The position numbers and the translations under genes are program-made. Shown in pieces: positions 47,656-59,592 of a stretch of DNA of 64,000 nt; position 1 is the first letter of the stretch, and each line of letters opens with the position of its first letter. Below the pieces are notes generated by a model. That model ran no database searches. It was not told where the DNA came from and worked only from the letters and a program-made list of their open reading frames with translations. Origin of the DNA: Lunularia cruciata (lineage: Eukaryota > Streptophyta > Marchantiopsida > Lunulariales > Lunulariaceae); contig CAOYZS010000005.1 in NCBI GenBank assembly GCA_948567375.1, positions 310,001-374,000 of the forward strand, read 5' to 3'.

Positions 47656-48715
47656 CTACTTCATCTACTTCGGGTTTTGCTCTAACATCTTTCTGAAGTT
47701 TATGTATCTCCAAGTTTACCAAGTCTATTCTGATTGTGATATTGTCTTCTACCTCCAATATCTTCCTATCTACACAAGTTCTGAGATTAATCAACAATGT
47801 GTTCAAATCGGTATCCTTTGCATGGCTCGTCCTTGTCTCTTGCACCAACAACTTCAACTCGTGCAGCCTAGTCTCCTCAATACGCACATTGGCCTTTGTA
47901 CTTAGCATCACATTCATCCTGATTACAATCTCCTTCAAGGGCTCCAGTCTCATCTTCCTCTTGTGCTCCGAATCTGCAAGCCAATCCTGCCGGTACATTG
48001 CCAATTTTGCTTCAAACTTGGCTTTCATAATTTTCCTTCTCCTTCTCCTTTTGTACAATCTTTTCTTCTTGATTACAAAGTAACTCTCGCAATCTCTCTT
48101 CTTCCCTATATCTCACTGTCAACTCTTGTTGCAATATTTGCTTCTTCTCTTCTACACTCTCCATTACCCTATTGAGCTCTTGTTCCTTCTCTACTACTCT
48201 TGCCATAGCATGGATAATTTCTAGTCTCGAATCAGCAAACTGCTGCTTCAAGATCTCATATTCAGCAATTTGTCTTTCCTTTGCTATGTCACTCTGCTTC
48301 ACAAGTTCCTCTTGATACTTCACTTCTCTCTTCAAGTTTTCTACCACTTGACTCTGCACTACTGCATCCACTTGCAGTACTTCCATTTCCTCCTCACCTT
48401 GGATTATACTCTTCTTCAACTCTGAGTTCTCTTCTTCTAGTCGTGCTAATACCTGCAATATAGTCTTCACCTCCGGGTACTTTGACTGCATCTCCCTCTT
48501 CTTGTGTTCTAATTTCACCAACAGAGGACACATAACTTAGTGTAGGTACTCCACTCCATCACTTGCAACTATTTCCACTTGCAGAGTGATCTCCTTCTTT
48601 ACCTCTTCTTCTCTCGATACTTGCCTCCTTCTATGTAGTTGTCATATTGGAATGGACGCTTCACTCCCCGAATTGGCATTCTCCTCTTCCCTTGCCTTGC
48701 TTGGACCCGCTTCAA
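47656..48715 (-). mobile_element. Family A LTR (i), second part, minus strand
   Basis: Continues the coding sequence of i after u. Breaks near 48715 within the segment before the acidic region, where 5' leader sequence of a family A internal region begins. The N-terminal domain and 5' end of i are absent. Confidence 0.82.
47661..48533 (-). pseudogene. LTR protein of i, coiled-coil
   Basis: Two long open stretches, 48533-48012 (173 codons) and 48058-47651 (135 codons), overlap in different frames because of one small indel near 48030. Blocks MQSKYPEVKTILQVLARLEE, DIAKERQIAEYEILKQQFAD and LHELKLLVQETRTSHAKD are clearly homologous with E2. This is the longest uninterrupted stretch of coiled-coil among the copies. 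Confidence 0.82.
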
Positions 48716-48894
48716 AAGTGGCTTGGATCTTCAGATGTTTGTCTTCTTCACAATGCAATGTTTGTCTTCAAACTCTCTCTTCCCATTGTTCTCTCGATGC
48801 AGACATTCATATTGCTTTGATACCCAATTTTGAATTTGGCTTTGTATTCTTCCACTTCCAAGATTTGTATCCCTGACAACGGTGCCAAAAATCA
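48716..48894 (-). mobile_element. Family A internal leader fragment with PBS
   Basis: Minus-strand sequence homologous to the leader after LTR v (58433-58540) and after LTR e (26740-26860): the ATTTGTATCC, CTTCCACTTCCAAG and TCTCTCGATGCAGACATTC blocks are shared. It connects LTR fragment j (right) with broken LTR i (left). Confidence 0.75.
48869..48887 (-). other. Primer-binding site for tRNA-Asp, next to LTR j
   Basis: Minus strand TGGCACCGTTGTCAGGGAT, 16 of 19 matches to the complement of plant tRNA-Asp 3' end. It lies seven bases from the LTR end at 48895. Confidence 0.8.
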
Positions 48895-48959
48895 TGCAAC
48901 AACCCGGCAAATATCACTTTTGCGGTAATCAGGTAAGTAAAGTTTGTTTGCGCAGAGAT
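48895..48959 (-). mobile_element. Family A 5' LTR stub (j), minus strand
   Basis: Only the last 65 bp of the LTR (TGCAACAACCCGGC, CACTTTTGCGGTAATCAGG, then GCAGAGATG) remain before the sequence flips to plus-strand coding of LTR q. Adjacent PBS identifies it as the 5' LTR of a minus-strand element. Confidence 0.8.
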
Positions 48960-50418
48960 GAACAAACTACTATGATAGTGATGATGGAGTGGAGATGCCG
49001 TTGGTACCCAAAGAGAAGGAAACAAAGATGGAGACGGAGGAGAAAGGAAATCCGAACCCTGAAGATGAAGTTCCACAACAAGAGGAGAAGAGAGTTACAA
49101 TTCAGAGGGGAGTCCGTTCCAAATGTAAGGCAAAGTACAAAGTGGAGCCGAGTAACGTAAGAGAAGTGGAGAGTGGAAGTTTGGGGAGCAAAGAATCCAT
49201 TCCAATAAGGCAATTGTGGCTAAGAAGGCAAGTGTCAAGTGAGGATAATGCAAAGAAGAAGACAAGTCTGCAAGCCGAGGTAATTATGAGTGAAGGAGTG
49301 GAGTATCAGCAGGAGGTTGTGTGCCCATTGCTAGTAAAATTGGAGCATAAGAAGAAGGAGATGTAGTCAAAGTGTCCGGAGGTGAAGACTCTATTGTAGG
49401 TGTTAGCTCGATTAGAAGAAGAGAACTTGGAATTGAAGAGCAATATAATCCGAGATGAGGTGGAAAAGGAAATGCTATGAGTCGATGCAGTAGTACAGAA
49501 TCAAGTGATCAAGAACTTGAAGAGAGAAGTGGGGAGTATAGAGAGGATAATAGAGCAAAACAACATAGCAAGAGAAAGACAAGTAGCTGAGTATGAAATC
49601 TTGAAGCAATAGTTTGCTGATTCAAGATTAGAAATTATCATGCTATGGCAAGGGTAGTAGAGAAGGAGCAAGAGCTCGATAGAGTGATGGAGAGTGTAGA
49701 GGAGAAGAAGCAACTTTGACAAAGAGAGTTGACAATGCGATAAAGAGAGGAGGAAAGATTAAGAGAGTTACTACATAATCAAGAGGAGAAGATTGCATAG
49801 AAGGAGAAGGAGAAGGAGACAATGAAAGGTGAGTTCAAGGCAAAATTTGCAATGTATAGAGAAGATTGGCTTGCAGATTGAGAACAGGAGAGAAGAATGT
49901 GATTGGAGCCATTGAAGGAGATAGTGATAAAGATGAATGCAATGCTGAGTACAGAAGCCAGTGTGTGAATTGAAGAAACACAACTGCACGAGTTGAAGTT
50001 GTTGGTGCAGGAGACGAGGAGGAGAAATGCGAAGGATAAAGATATGAATGCCTTACTTATCAGTCTCAGAACTCATGTAGATAGGAAGATATTGGAAGTG
50101 GAAGACAATATCACGATTAGATTAGACTTAGTGAAATTAGAGATAGATAAACTTTGGAAGGAGGTAAAAGCAAAGGCCAAAGTAGATGACATAAGAGTAC
50201 AAATATCTTTGGAATTACCATCAAAGATATTAGAGAAGAGTGGGTCGGAAGATAAGGAGTTAGATGGATTACCCACAAGAGTAATTGTAAATCAGAGCAA
50301 AGAAGTAGTAGAATTGGTAGAAGAGTTAGAAGTTGTGAAACCCGATGATAGAGTAGTGTGTGAAGATACTTCAGGATTGGAAGCCGAGGATGAGGCGATT
50401 GACATCGGATCGGAGTAG
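48960..50418 (+). pseudogene. LTR protein of q, acidic region to C-terminus
   Basis: Blocks: RVTIQRGVRSKCKAK basic patch (about 49085-49140), SIPIRQLWLRRQVSSED, coiled-coil with numerous stops (49366-49980), then an open tail 49993-50418 (KLLVQETRRRNAKD, DNITIRLDLVKLEIDKL, final DIGSE). Close to copies m and v. Confidence 0.78.
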
Positions 50419-51211
50419 TAACAATTTGAGATTTGAAGAGGCAGATATGAAGAAGTGGGTTGTTATTTTGGATCTGTAGGTAGGAAGAGTTGTTGTAGAA
50501 CAATATAGTTGTTAGATAACTATCAAGAGCTCTGCCTATTTAAAGGAGGCATTCATAGTCAAATGTTATTCAATGCTCATTATTTCTGAGAATAGATAAA
50601 GCAAAGTGCTGATTTCAGTGCTTGTTGCTTGAGCTTGATTCTAAGTATCAATGTTGTGATTGTGTTTGTGAGTGTGTGGAGAAATTCAAAGTGCAAATCA
50701 ATGTGCTTGTTGGATGTTGGATTCCGTAGCCATGGTTTTCATTCTGTGTGTTTGATCCTGAGTGAAGTGCAATCGGAGCAATGCCTTGACAGATCTAAGA
50801 CAAATTGTAGTGTTGGTAGTATTCTGCATTTGTGAGTGCAGTGTAGTGTTGATGTGAAGCAATTTTGATCAAAGAAGTTGTGCCTTTAGTGGAAGGGTAG
50901 AACACAATTCCAAGGTGAAGTCATTTTGCATTGAAGTGCCATTTTTAGGAGAGACTGAATCATCACAATCAAGATTGTTTGGAAAGATTTGATAGTGTTG
51001 TGATTAAGAAGTGCTAATTTGTGACAAGATTGAGAGTCAGTGCTTGTTACTCTCTTTTGGGTGTAGTTTCTACTTGAGAGACTAAAGACGCAACCAAGAA
51101 AAAATGAATTGTTATTGTTTGCTTTGTATTTTACCAATTCTAAATTGTATGTTTGCGGAAACAAACTTTACTTACCTGATTACGATGAAAGTGATATTTG
51201 CCGGGTTGTCA
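48960..51211 (+). mobile_element. Family A LTR (q), plus strand, 5'-truncated
   Basis: Starts inside the acidic region, continues through the protein tail (stop about 50418), TATTTAA at 50537-50543 and the conserved 3' block, ending GGGTTGTC at about 51211 against an inverted H-type fragment. Confidence 0.85.
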
Positions 51212-51645
51212 AAACACTCAATAGGAATAGGATAGCATCGAGACATTGTAGTGATTCCTCATGGAAATCTCAATTTTATAGTCCTTTGCTGATTGGTCAT
51301 TCTTCAGTCGCTGCTCCGTGCCACTCACTAATTCTATGAAGTTGTTTCCTATCACTTTCAAGAACATCTTGGTCTCAAGGTATTCACTTTCTTCTCACAT
51401 ACTTTCTTGATTGGTAGAACCCAAAGAAGTTTGGTCTTCGGATCAGGTCATGCTACCCGATACAAAGTCCTTGTCTTTGTATTTTATCTTGTCCAACCCA
51501 GGTGCTTTAGACTTGACCCGAGGTTGACTTCAGGTTTATGCCAAACATATGATTCTCCACATTTCTTCCCTATTTAGCTCTCTTTCGGCTTCACCAATGC
51601 ACTTCTTCTTTAAAACTTAAAAAAACAACAAATATGGGTACCATA
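51212..51645 (-). mobile_element. H-type family A LTR 5' fragment (z), minus strand
   Basis: Reverse complement of the distinctive first ~430 bp of LTR H (9673-10100), ending GGGTACCATA at 51645. It confirms that the H-type leader is a real subtype. Its 3' remainder is missing at the junction with q. Confidence 0.75.
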
Positions 51646-51909
51646 AATACTTACAAGGACTTAATGAGGTGAAGTATTGTTAGGGCTGTCATGGCAATGC
51701 TAAAGCTTGAGTGTACCACCTATGTGACAAAACAACAAGCGGTGTTCTTCCATCAATTTTTTGTAGGAGAAAGAGTGAATTGAGCAAGATGTTTCACCAA
51801 CAAACAAGGTAGATCATCGTAAATTGGAGGACATAAACCCTCACATTATATTTTACCATTTGCAGCCCACTTTTAATTGGGATTGAACTTGCTGAACTCG
51901 GAGGAGAAG
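51646..51909 (+). pseudogene. LTR protein fragment, host of LTR v
   Basis: Plus-strand piece of the N-terminal domain (equivalent to YKDLV...MAMLKLE-TTYVTKQQAVFFHQ and HFAAHF-LGLNLLN). It carries stops. LTRs z (left) and v (right) are both inserted in it. Confidence 0.7.
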
Positions 51910-52334
51910 TATGGTACCCACATTTTTTTTCCTTATTTTTGAAGAAGTGTACAAAAGAAGTCATATTGCACCTGGCAGCAAAAGGCAAAGAATGGCAGAA
52001 AAAGGCAAAGAATGGTGTCTTTGGGGTGAAACCCAAAGTAAAGTGACTTCATGTCAAAAGACAAAGTCCTCGGATTTTCCCTATCAGCATGCAACCCAAA
52101 GTAAGGAAACTTCATCTCGGGGGTGCTCAACCTGAGGCGAGGATAGTGTAACAACTTTTCTTTGGGGTTGACCATTTAAAAAGGTAACCACACAAAAAAT
52201 GGCTGTCATACGAGTGGGGGAAAATTGAGAGTGATAGGAGCATGAAGGAGGTGTGATTTCTTGGTAGAAACTCAAAGTGGAGAAAGACGGAGAAGGCACG
52301 CCACTATGAGACTTGGGATAGAGACGAAGGGATG

Positions 52335-54895
52335 ATGAGTAATTTTCCATTGCCGTTAAGAAGTCGTTTGAGGGAGATTATGGAAAGGGAAGTGTAGTAA
52401 GAGACGATCTGGTGTGTCAAGAGGAAGTCAGGAAAGTTAGTCTGGGAATCAGTTGGAAGAGTAGCCATAAACCCAGAGTGGAAGAGAGTAAGATGGGAGG
52501 TGGGAAGAAGAACTCTAAATTTGCAATGAGAGGTCATGCAATTTAAGGATGTGATGTGATTGCAAGAATCAAAGTCTTGAATAGGCTTTGGATCACATTC
52601 ATAGCATGGAACTAGAACATTACGGAAATCATTGAGAGTAAGTGCCTCAATGGACCCGAGGAAGAAGGGAAGGGAGGGAATCAGGCTTGATAGATAAAGT
52701 CGGATTGGAGATTAGTACTCAAAAGAGATGCGGGCACGGAGCATGGAGCCATGTTCTTGGAGAAGGAAGAAGTAGCAGAAGAAACCCAAGAAGTGAGAGA
52801 CCCTTTCTCTTCAAAGTGCACGAAGAATGGCTACAAAGTGAAGAATTATAAAGATCTTGTGAGGAGAGGCATCATAAGTGCAATGATGGCTATCTTCAAG
52901 CCGGAGCAAACAACCTATGAAATGGAACATCAAGTGGTGTTCTTCCACAAGATGTTTGTAGGAGAGCCAATCAATTGTGCAAAGTGCTTTCATCAAAGGA
53001 CAAGGCATGGTGTGGAACTTGCAAGACAGGTCACCTCCACACTACATTGTGCCGTTTGCGGCCCACATCTACTTGGGACTAAACTTGCTGAATTCAGCGG
53101 ATAGACACAAGATGGTGTCATACTTCCACCCCAATTTGAGACAAGATACTGATGCGGAGGAGCAGCAGTACATCTTGCAAATAAGGAGCAATGACAAGTA
53201 CTACGTGCAGATGGGGCAGAGCATGTAGTTGAAGGTGAACACTCTGAAGACAAAGAAGAGGAGTCAACAAGAAGAAGAAGAAGAAGAAGTAGCGGAGGCA
53301 AGACCTCAAAAGACCAAAAGGGTGAACCCAAGGAAAGACTTAGTGGTAATCATATTGTCGGGCAAAGAGTCAAAAGGGGAGGCCAAGTGCAAGTCTGAAG
53401 ACTCAGAGTAGGAAGAAGAATCCAAATTCACGTTGCAGAGTGGTGAAACAAGCAGCAAAAGTGAAGATGGAATGGAGATGCGGTCGGTACTCGAGGAGGA
53501 AGAAGTAAAGATGGAGATGGAAGAAGGTAACCCGAGACCTGAAGATGAAGTGCCAGAGCAAGAGGAGAAGAGGGTGACTATTCAGAGAGGAGTCCGTTCT
53601 AGAAGGATGAAGTATGGAGTGGGACCAAGTAAGGTAAGAGAAGTGGAGAGTGGAAGTTCAGGGAGTGAAGAATCCATTCCCGTAAGGCAATTGTGGTTGA
53701 GAAGACAAGTATCAAGTGAAGAAGAGACAAAGAAGGAGAAAAGTCCACAAGGTGAGGTAAATTCAAGCAAGGGAGTAGAGTATCTATGGGAGGTTGTGTG
53801 CTCTTTGTTAGTGAAGTTGGAGCAAAAGAAGAAAGAAATGTAGTCAAAGTGTCTGGAGGTGAAGACTGTGTTGCAAGTGTTAGCAAGTTAGAGGAAGAGA
53901 ACTTGGAGTTGAAGAAGAGTATAATCCAAGGTGAAGAGGAGAGAGAAGTACTACGAGTAGACGCAATAGTATAGAATCAGGTAAAGAAACTTAAAGAAGG
54001 AAGTGGGGAGTAGAGAGAGAATAATAAAGCAAAATGTCATAGCAAGAGAAAGATACATAGAGGAGAATGAGATCTTGAAACAGTAGTTTGCTAATTTGCG
54101 ATTAGAGATTATTCATGCTATGGCAAGAGTAGCAAAGAAGGAGTAAGAGCTTGATAGGATGATGGAGAATGTAGAAGAGAAGAAGCAACTCTAGAAAAGA
54201 GAGTTGATTGTGAGATATAGAGAGGAAGAAAGACAAGAGAGTTACTTCATAGTCTGGTGGAGAAGATAATTCAGAAGGAGAAGGAGAAGGAGAAGGAGAC
54301 AATGAAAGCCGAGTTCAAGGCAGAACTGGCAATGTTTAGAGAAGATTGGCTTGCAGATCAAGAACGGGAGAGGAGAATGAGACTTGAGCCATTGAAGGAG
54401 AAATTTAAGATGATGAACACGATGTTGAGTACAGAAGCCAGCGTGTGGATTGAAGAAACAAGACTACAAGAGTTGAAGTTGTTGGTGCAAGAGACGGGGA
54501 GGAGGAATGCAAAGCATAAGGACTTGAATGGCATGCTTATTAGTTTCAGAACTCATGTGGATAGGAAGATATTAGAAGTGGAAGATAATATTATGATCAG
54601 ATTAGATTTAGTGAAGTTGGAGATAGATAAACTCCAGAAGGATGTAAGAGTGAAGCCCGAAGTAGATGACATAGGAGTACAGATATCTTCAAAATTACCA
54701 TTGGAGATATTAGAGAAGAGTGGGTTAGGAGATAGAGAAGTAGAAGAAGTACTTGTAATGGGAATTGTAGATCAGGAAGGAGAAAAGTTAGAATTTGTAA
54801 AGGAATTAGTAGTTGTGAAACCCGAGGACAGAGTAGTGGGTGAAGTTACTTTGGGATTTGAAGCCGACGAAGAAGTAGACATCAGATCAGAGTAG
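52335..54895 (+). pseudogene. LTR-encoded protein, v copy
   Basis: ATG near 52335 (MSNFPLPLRS-like) to TAG at 54895. Blocks: N-terminal domain 52500-53230 (DWRLVLKRDAG, MAIFKPEQTTYEMEHQVVFFHKM, PHYIVPFAAHIYLGLNLLN), acidic region 53229-53530, basic patch about 53560-53620, coiled-coil 53786-54480, tail 54257-54895. Stops and indels throughout; the upstream TATA box is mutated (CTATGAG at about 52315). The presence of this frame in a proven 5' LTR shows the gene is LTR-borne. Confidence 0.82.
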
Positions 54896-55012
54896 TAACA
54901 ATTTTGAGATTTGAAGAGGCAGATATGAGGTGGTTTGTCAGTTTGGATCTACAGGTAGGAAAAGTTGTTGTAGAATGCTATAGTTGTGAGATAACTGCTA
55001 AAGAGCTTTGCC

Positions 55013-55019
55013 TATTTAA
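55013..55019 (+). promoter_or_regulatory. Conserved TATTTAA box, v
   Basis: GCCTATTTAAAGGAAGC, 118 bp after the protein stop; about 680 bp from the LTR end once w is removed. Confidence 0.55.
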
Positions 55020-55535
55020 AGGAAGCATTCACAAGAAAATGTTGTTCAATGCTCATTATTTCTAAGAATAGATAAAGCAAAGTGCTGATTTCAATGCTTG
55101 TTGGTTGAGCTTGATTCAGAGTATCAATGTTGTGTGTGTGTTTGTGAGTGTGTGGTACTCACAATTTTTGTTTCTTTTTTAAATGTGGAAGAAGAAGTGT
55201 ATAGAGAAGTTGAATTGCGCCTGTATGGCCAAAGAAGGCAAAGAAAAGTGTCCTTGGGATGAAACCCAAGGTAACGTGGCTTTGGGTCATAAGGCAAAGT
55301 ACTCGGAATTGCCTTGTTAGCATACAACCCAAAGTAAGGAGTCTTTGCATCGGGGGTCCTCAACCTGAGGCAAGGACAGTGTAACAACTTTCCTTCAAGG
55401 TGAGAGATTCAAGAAAGGTCTATTCAAAAATGGTAGTCATTCGCATGAAGAACACTTGACAGTGATAAGAGCATGCATGAGGTGTGATTTCTCGGTAGAA
55501 ACTTGAATTGAAGAGAGACAAAGAAGGCGTGACTC

Positions 55536-55542
55536 TATAAAA
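55536..55542 (+). promoter_or_regulatory. TATA box upstream of LTR protein start, w
   Basis: CTATAAAAATTGG, 27 bp before ATG 55563. Confidence 0.6.
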
Positions 55543-55562
55543 ATTGGGCTAAAGACAAAGTG

Positions 55563-57228
55563 ATGACAAGCAATTTTCCCTCGCCGTTAAGAAGTCATCC
55601 TGCATGAGATCATGGAAAGGGAAGTAGAGTCAAAGACGCATTGGTGTGTAGAGGAGAATTTGAGAGAGCTAATCCAAGAATCAATAGCAAGAATAGTCCC
55701 CAGCCCAGAGTGGAAGAGAGAAATATGGGAGGAGGGAAGAAGAACTCCAAATTTGTAGTGAGAAATCATGCAATTTGGAAGTTAGATGTGATCGCAAGAA
55801 TTGAAGTCTTCAGCAGACTTCGGATCACATTCTTGGCATGGAATTGGAATGTACGCTTTCCAGGGTTCATGACTGAGATAATCAAGAGTAGATGTCTTGA
55901 TGGCTCCAAGGAAGAGAGGAAGAGAGGTAATCTGGCTCGTTGGACGGAGTCGGATTGGAGGTTAGTACTTGGAAGAGAAGCAGGCACAGAGCATGGTACC
56001 ATGTTCTTGGGGAAGGGAGAAGTAGCAGAAGAAACCCAGGAGGTGAGAGATGCTTTCTCTTCAAAAGCGCACAAAGAATGGTTACAAAGTAGAGAGTTAC
56101 AAGGATCCTGTCAAGCAAGGGATCGCGAGTGCTCTAATGGCAATCTTGAAGCCAGAGAGAACAACTTATGTGATGAAGCACCAAGCGGTGTTCTTCCATA
56201 AGATGTTTGCAGGAGAGTTGATTAATTGGGCAAAGTATTTTCAAGGGCAAACAAGACAAATGGTGTGGAATTTGCGGGATAAATTGCCTCCGCATTACAT
56301 TGTGCCATTTGCAGCTCATTTTTATCTAGGGCTGAACTTGCTCAATGCGGCGGAATGCAACAAAATGGTGTTGCATTTCCATCCCGACTTAAGAAAGGAT
56401 GTTGACACGGAGGAACAACAATACATTCTTCAGATCAAGAGCAGCAATGAGTACTACACGCAGACAAGGAAGAGTGTGCAATTGGATGTGAGTACTCCAA
56501 AGTCAAAGAAGAGGAGTCGACAAGGAGAAGGAGAAGATGTTGAGAAAATAAGACCTCAGAAGACTAAAAGAGTAAACCCAAGGAAAGGTATGGTGGTAAT
56601 TGCATTGTTGGAGGAAGAATCAAAGGGTGAAGCCAAGTGCAAGTCCAAAGACTCAGAAAGAGATGAAGAACCCAAGCTCACAATGCAGAGTGGAGATACA
56701 AGTAGTGACAATGACAATGGAGGGGAGATGACATCAATACCCGATGAAGAAAAAGCCACAATAGAGATGGAGGAGAAAGGTAACTCGAAGTTGGAAGACG
56801 GAGTGCCAGAGCAGGAAGAAAGGAAAGTTACCATTCAACAAGGAGTTCCTTCCAGGCGAAAGGCAAAGTGTGAAGTTGGGCCGAGTAAGGTAAGAGAAGA
56901 GGAGAATGAAAGTTTAGGGAGTGAAGCATCCATTCCTATACTGCAACTATGGTTCAAAAGGCGAGTGTCGAGTGAAGAAGAGGTGAAGAAGGAGATCACT
57001 CCGCAAGTTGAGGTAACTTTGAGTGAAGGAGTGGAGTACCTGTGGGAGGTTGTGTGCCCCTTATTAGTGAAGTTAGAGCACAAGAAGAAGGAGATGCAGT
57101 CGAAGTGTCCAGAGGTGAAGAGTGTGTTGCAAATGTTAGCACAATTAGAAGAAGAGAACTTGGAATTGAAGAAGAGTATAATCCTAGGTGAGGAGGAAAG
57201 GGAAGTACTACGAGTAGATGCAGTATAG
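55563..57228 (+). pseudogene. LTR-encoded protein, w copy, N-terminal 60%
   Basis: Best-kept N-terminal part in the window. After a worn start (MTSNFPSPL, one early stop) an open stretch runs 55641-56060, a one-base insertion shifts the frame, and a 392-codon stretch runs 56050-57228. It covers the conserved domain (FLAWNWNVRFPGFM, RWTESDWRLVLGREAG, LKPERTTYVMKHQ, INWAKYF-GQTRQMVWNLRD, HFHPDLRKDVDTEEQQYILQ), acidic region, basic VPSRRKAKCEVGPSK patch and first coiled-coil. The rest is deleted. Confidence 0.85.
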
Positions 57229-58413
57229 ATAAAGCAAAGTGCTTTGAAGCAGTGCTCGTTGCTTAAGCTTGATTCTGAGTATCAACTTTGTGTTTGTAAT
57301 TGTGAGTGTGGAGAGAAATTCAAAGTGCAAGTCAATGTGCTTGCTGGATGTTGGATTCCATAGCCTTGATCATCATTCTGTGTATTTGATCCTAAGTTGA
57401 AGTGCAATCAAAGCAATGCATTGACAAATCTAAGAAGAATTGTAGTGTTTGTAGTATTCTGCATTTGTGAGTGCAGCGTGAAGTTGATGTGAAGCAATTT
57501 TGATTGAGAAAGTTGTGCCTTCAGTGGAGGGGTAGAACACAATTCTAAGGTGAAGTTGTTTTGCAATGAAGTGCCATTTTCAGGAGAGCCTGAATCATCA
57601 CAATCAAGATTTTTTGGAAAGAATTGAAGGTGTTGTGATTAAGGAGTGTTACTTCGTGATGAGACAGTGAGTTAGTGCTTGTTACTCTCTTTTGGGTGTG
57701 GTTTACACCTGAGAGATTGAAGACGCAACCAAGAAGAAAAAATGCCACGATGTATTGTGACATTTGACTTCATATTTGACTTATTTTGAATCATATCTCT
57801 GTGAGAACAAACTTTACTTACCCGATTACCGCAAAAGTGATATTTGCCAGGTTGTCACAGAGTGTGTGTAGAATTTCAAAGTGCAAGTCAATAGGCTAGA
57901 TGTTGGATTCCGCAGCCTTGATCTTCATTCTGTGTGTTTGATCCTAAGTGAAGTGCAATCGAAGCAATGCCTTGATAGATCTGAGAGGAATTGTAGTGTT
58001 GGTAGTATTTTTCATTTGTGAGTGCAGCATTGAGTTGATCTGAAGCAATTTCAATCAAGGAAGTTGTGGTTGTGCCTTTAGTGGAGTGGTGGAGCACAAT
58101 TCTAAGACGAGGTCATTTTGTAGTGAAGTGCCATTTTCAAGAGAGATTGAATCATCACAATCAAGATTGTTTGGAAAGATTTGATGGAGTTGTGATTGTG
58201 GGTGACAAATTGTTGTGACAAGACTGCGAGTCAGTGCTTGTTACTTTCCTCTAGGTGTAGTTTCTACTTGAGAGATTAAAGAAGAACCCAAGAAGAACTG
58301 AGATTGTTACTTTGCTTTGTATTTGACCAATTCTGACTTGTATCTCTGTGGGAACAAACTTTACTTACCTGATTAACGCAAAAGTGATATTTGTTGGGTT
58401 GTCACATGATTTT

Positions 58414-58432
58414 TGGCACTGCTGCCGGGGAT
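58414..58432 (+). other. Primer-binding site for tRNA-Asp, after LTR v
   Basis: TGGCACTGCTGCCGGGGAT, 16 of 19 matches to the complement of the plant tRNA-Asp 3' end; the three differences are transitions. It begins seven bases after the LTR end. Reverse transcription of family A would start here. Confidence 0.85.
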
Positions 58433-58935
58433 ACAAATCTTGGGAGTGGAAGAATACAAAGCTAAACTTAAAACTGGGTGTCAAAGTGATATGAATGTCT
58501 GCATTGAGAGAACAACAGGAAGAGAGAGTTTGAAGATGAATGTTGCATCGTGAAGAAGAAGAACACCTAAACAACTAATCCACTTTTGAAGAAACCAAAT
58601 GAGAGGTGTTGGACTTACAACTTCTTCATGAAGTGCAAGAAGCCTTGTGAGAACTTGACCAAAAGAAACATGAAGGCAGTTGGCAAGGCTACTTCTCGTC
58701 TCCATCTTCCAAGAAGAAGAAAGACTCAAGCAGGCGGACATATTCATTACAACCCAATACACCAACTTCCCCTAAAGCTATAAAGGAAGTCACATTTATA
58801 AAGAACTTTGTTTGAGGACGGACAGCATAGACACTAACAAAAGAAGAGTGTTAACACCTTTTAAGCACGATTCCTCGATTGTCTCAAAGGAATTTTGAAG
58901 AACACTCCGAAGGTGTAGAGCCTGATTCTTCCTGT
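58433..58935 (+). pseudogene. Family A leader and Gag N-terminus
   Basis: Leader shared with 26740-26860 and 48716-48870 (minus). The Gag start is readable from about 58560 (EVLDLQLLHEVQEAL at about 58598-58642, then a CGA-to-TGA stop). The end aligns with the EECQYILHTIPRL-like region of the 26.4-kb gag. It is cut at 58935 by family B. Confidence 0.65.
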
Positions 58936-59592
58936 TGTGCGTATATACATTGCTACACAACAAACATTGCTGTCAACATCATACACTATAGAAGCACAAC
59001 TCATACATAAGTCATACATAGACTCTAAAGTGCTATAATAATCAGATTGTTTACCACTCTCAACTCATCTCAGATTAGTACTTGATCTATCACTCTATAA
59101 ACTGCCAACAACTAGGCTCTGATTATAGTTAGCCACACCCACTCTAGCTAAGAGAATCCAGGTGATGCTCACCGGCCTTTGTCCACCATAGCCAGGAACT
59201 CAAAGGCTCAACATTAGAGAAGTGAGCTCTCTGGAGCTCACTTTGAAAGTATACCCCCTGGACTTGAGCTAGGACTGAAACCCTAGTGGTCCAATTGACA
59301 ACACACTTGACGGTGCAAATGGTGCAAAGTGACGGTGGGCCTCACCGTGAAGTCAATACCCCAGACACAAAATCTGACCGTCTGAAAGTAGTCTTTGAGG
59401 AGCTGCTGAAATAACTCTAACTACTATCACTGGAACTCTAGTGTCCAAGCAATCTAGATGCGACACTACAAATGGCGTGATAGCTATCATGGGAATATAC
59501 ATTGCTACACAACATACATTGCTATCAACATCATACACTATAGAAGCACAACTCACACATAAGTCATACATAGACTCTTCTAAAGTGCCATA
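58936..59592 (-). mobile_element. Family B LTR (B3), complete, minus strand
   Basis: Minus strand from TATGGCACTTTAG (59592) to GTATATACGCACA (58936), 657 bp. It is preceded by a purine tract and pol, so it is the 3' LTR of a minus-strand element inserted into family A gag. Its first ~100 bp and last ~110 bp are near-identical direct repeats. Confidence 0.85.

Larger units (their letters stand above)
55151..57859 (+). mobile_element. Family A solo LTR (w), plus strand, internally deleted
   Basis: TGTGGTACTC (55151) to GTTGTCACA (57859), 2709 bp, flanked by GAGTG at 55146-55150 and 57860-57864. It lies in the 3' block of LTR v. About 1 kb is missing between the start of the coiled-coil (57228) and the 3' block (57229 onward), removing the protein C-terminus and the TATTTAA box. 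Confidence 0.95.
51910..58406 (+). mobile_element. Family A 5' LTR (v), plus strand, contains LTR w
   Basis: TATGGTACCC at 51910 to GGGTTGTCACA at 58406. Subtracting w and its duplication gives 3783 bp. The 3' end is followed after seven bases by the tRNA-Asp PBS and then gag, so this is a 5' LTR and fixes the identity of the whole repeat family as an LTR. The element's own left duplication would be AGAAG (51905-51909); its partner lies outside what can be seen. Confidence 0.95.

Noticed and set aside
56050-57228. 392-codon open frame as an intact gene
   Set aside because: Part of LTR w; upstream frameshift and downstream 1-kb deletion show it is a pseudogene fragment.
58414-58432. Fragment of a tRNA gene
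   Set aside because: Only the 3' terminal 19 nt complement is present, always next to an LTR end; no cloverleaf sequence is found around it.
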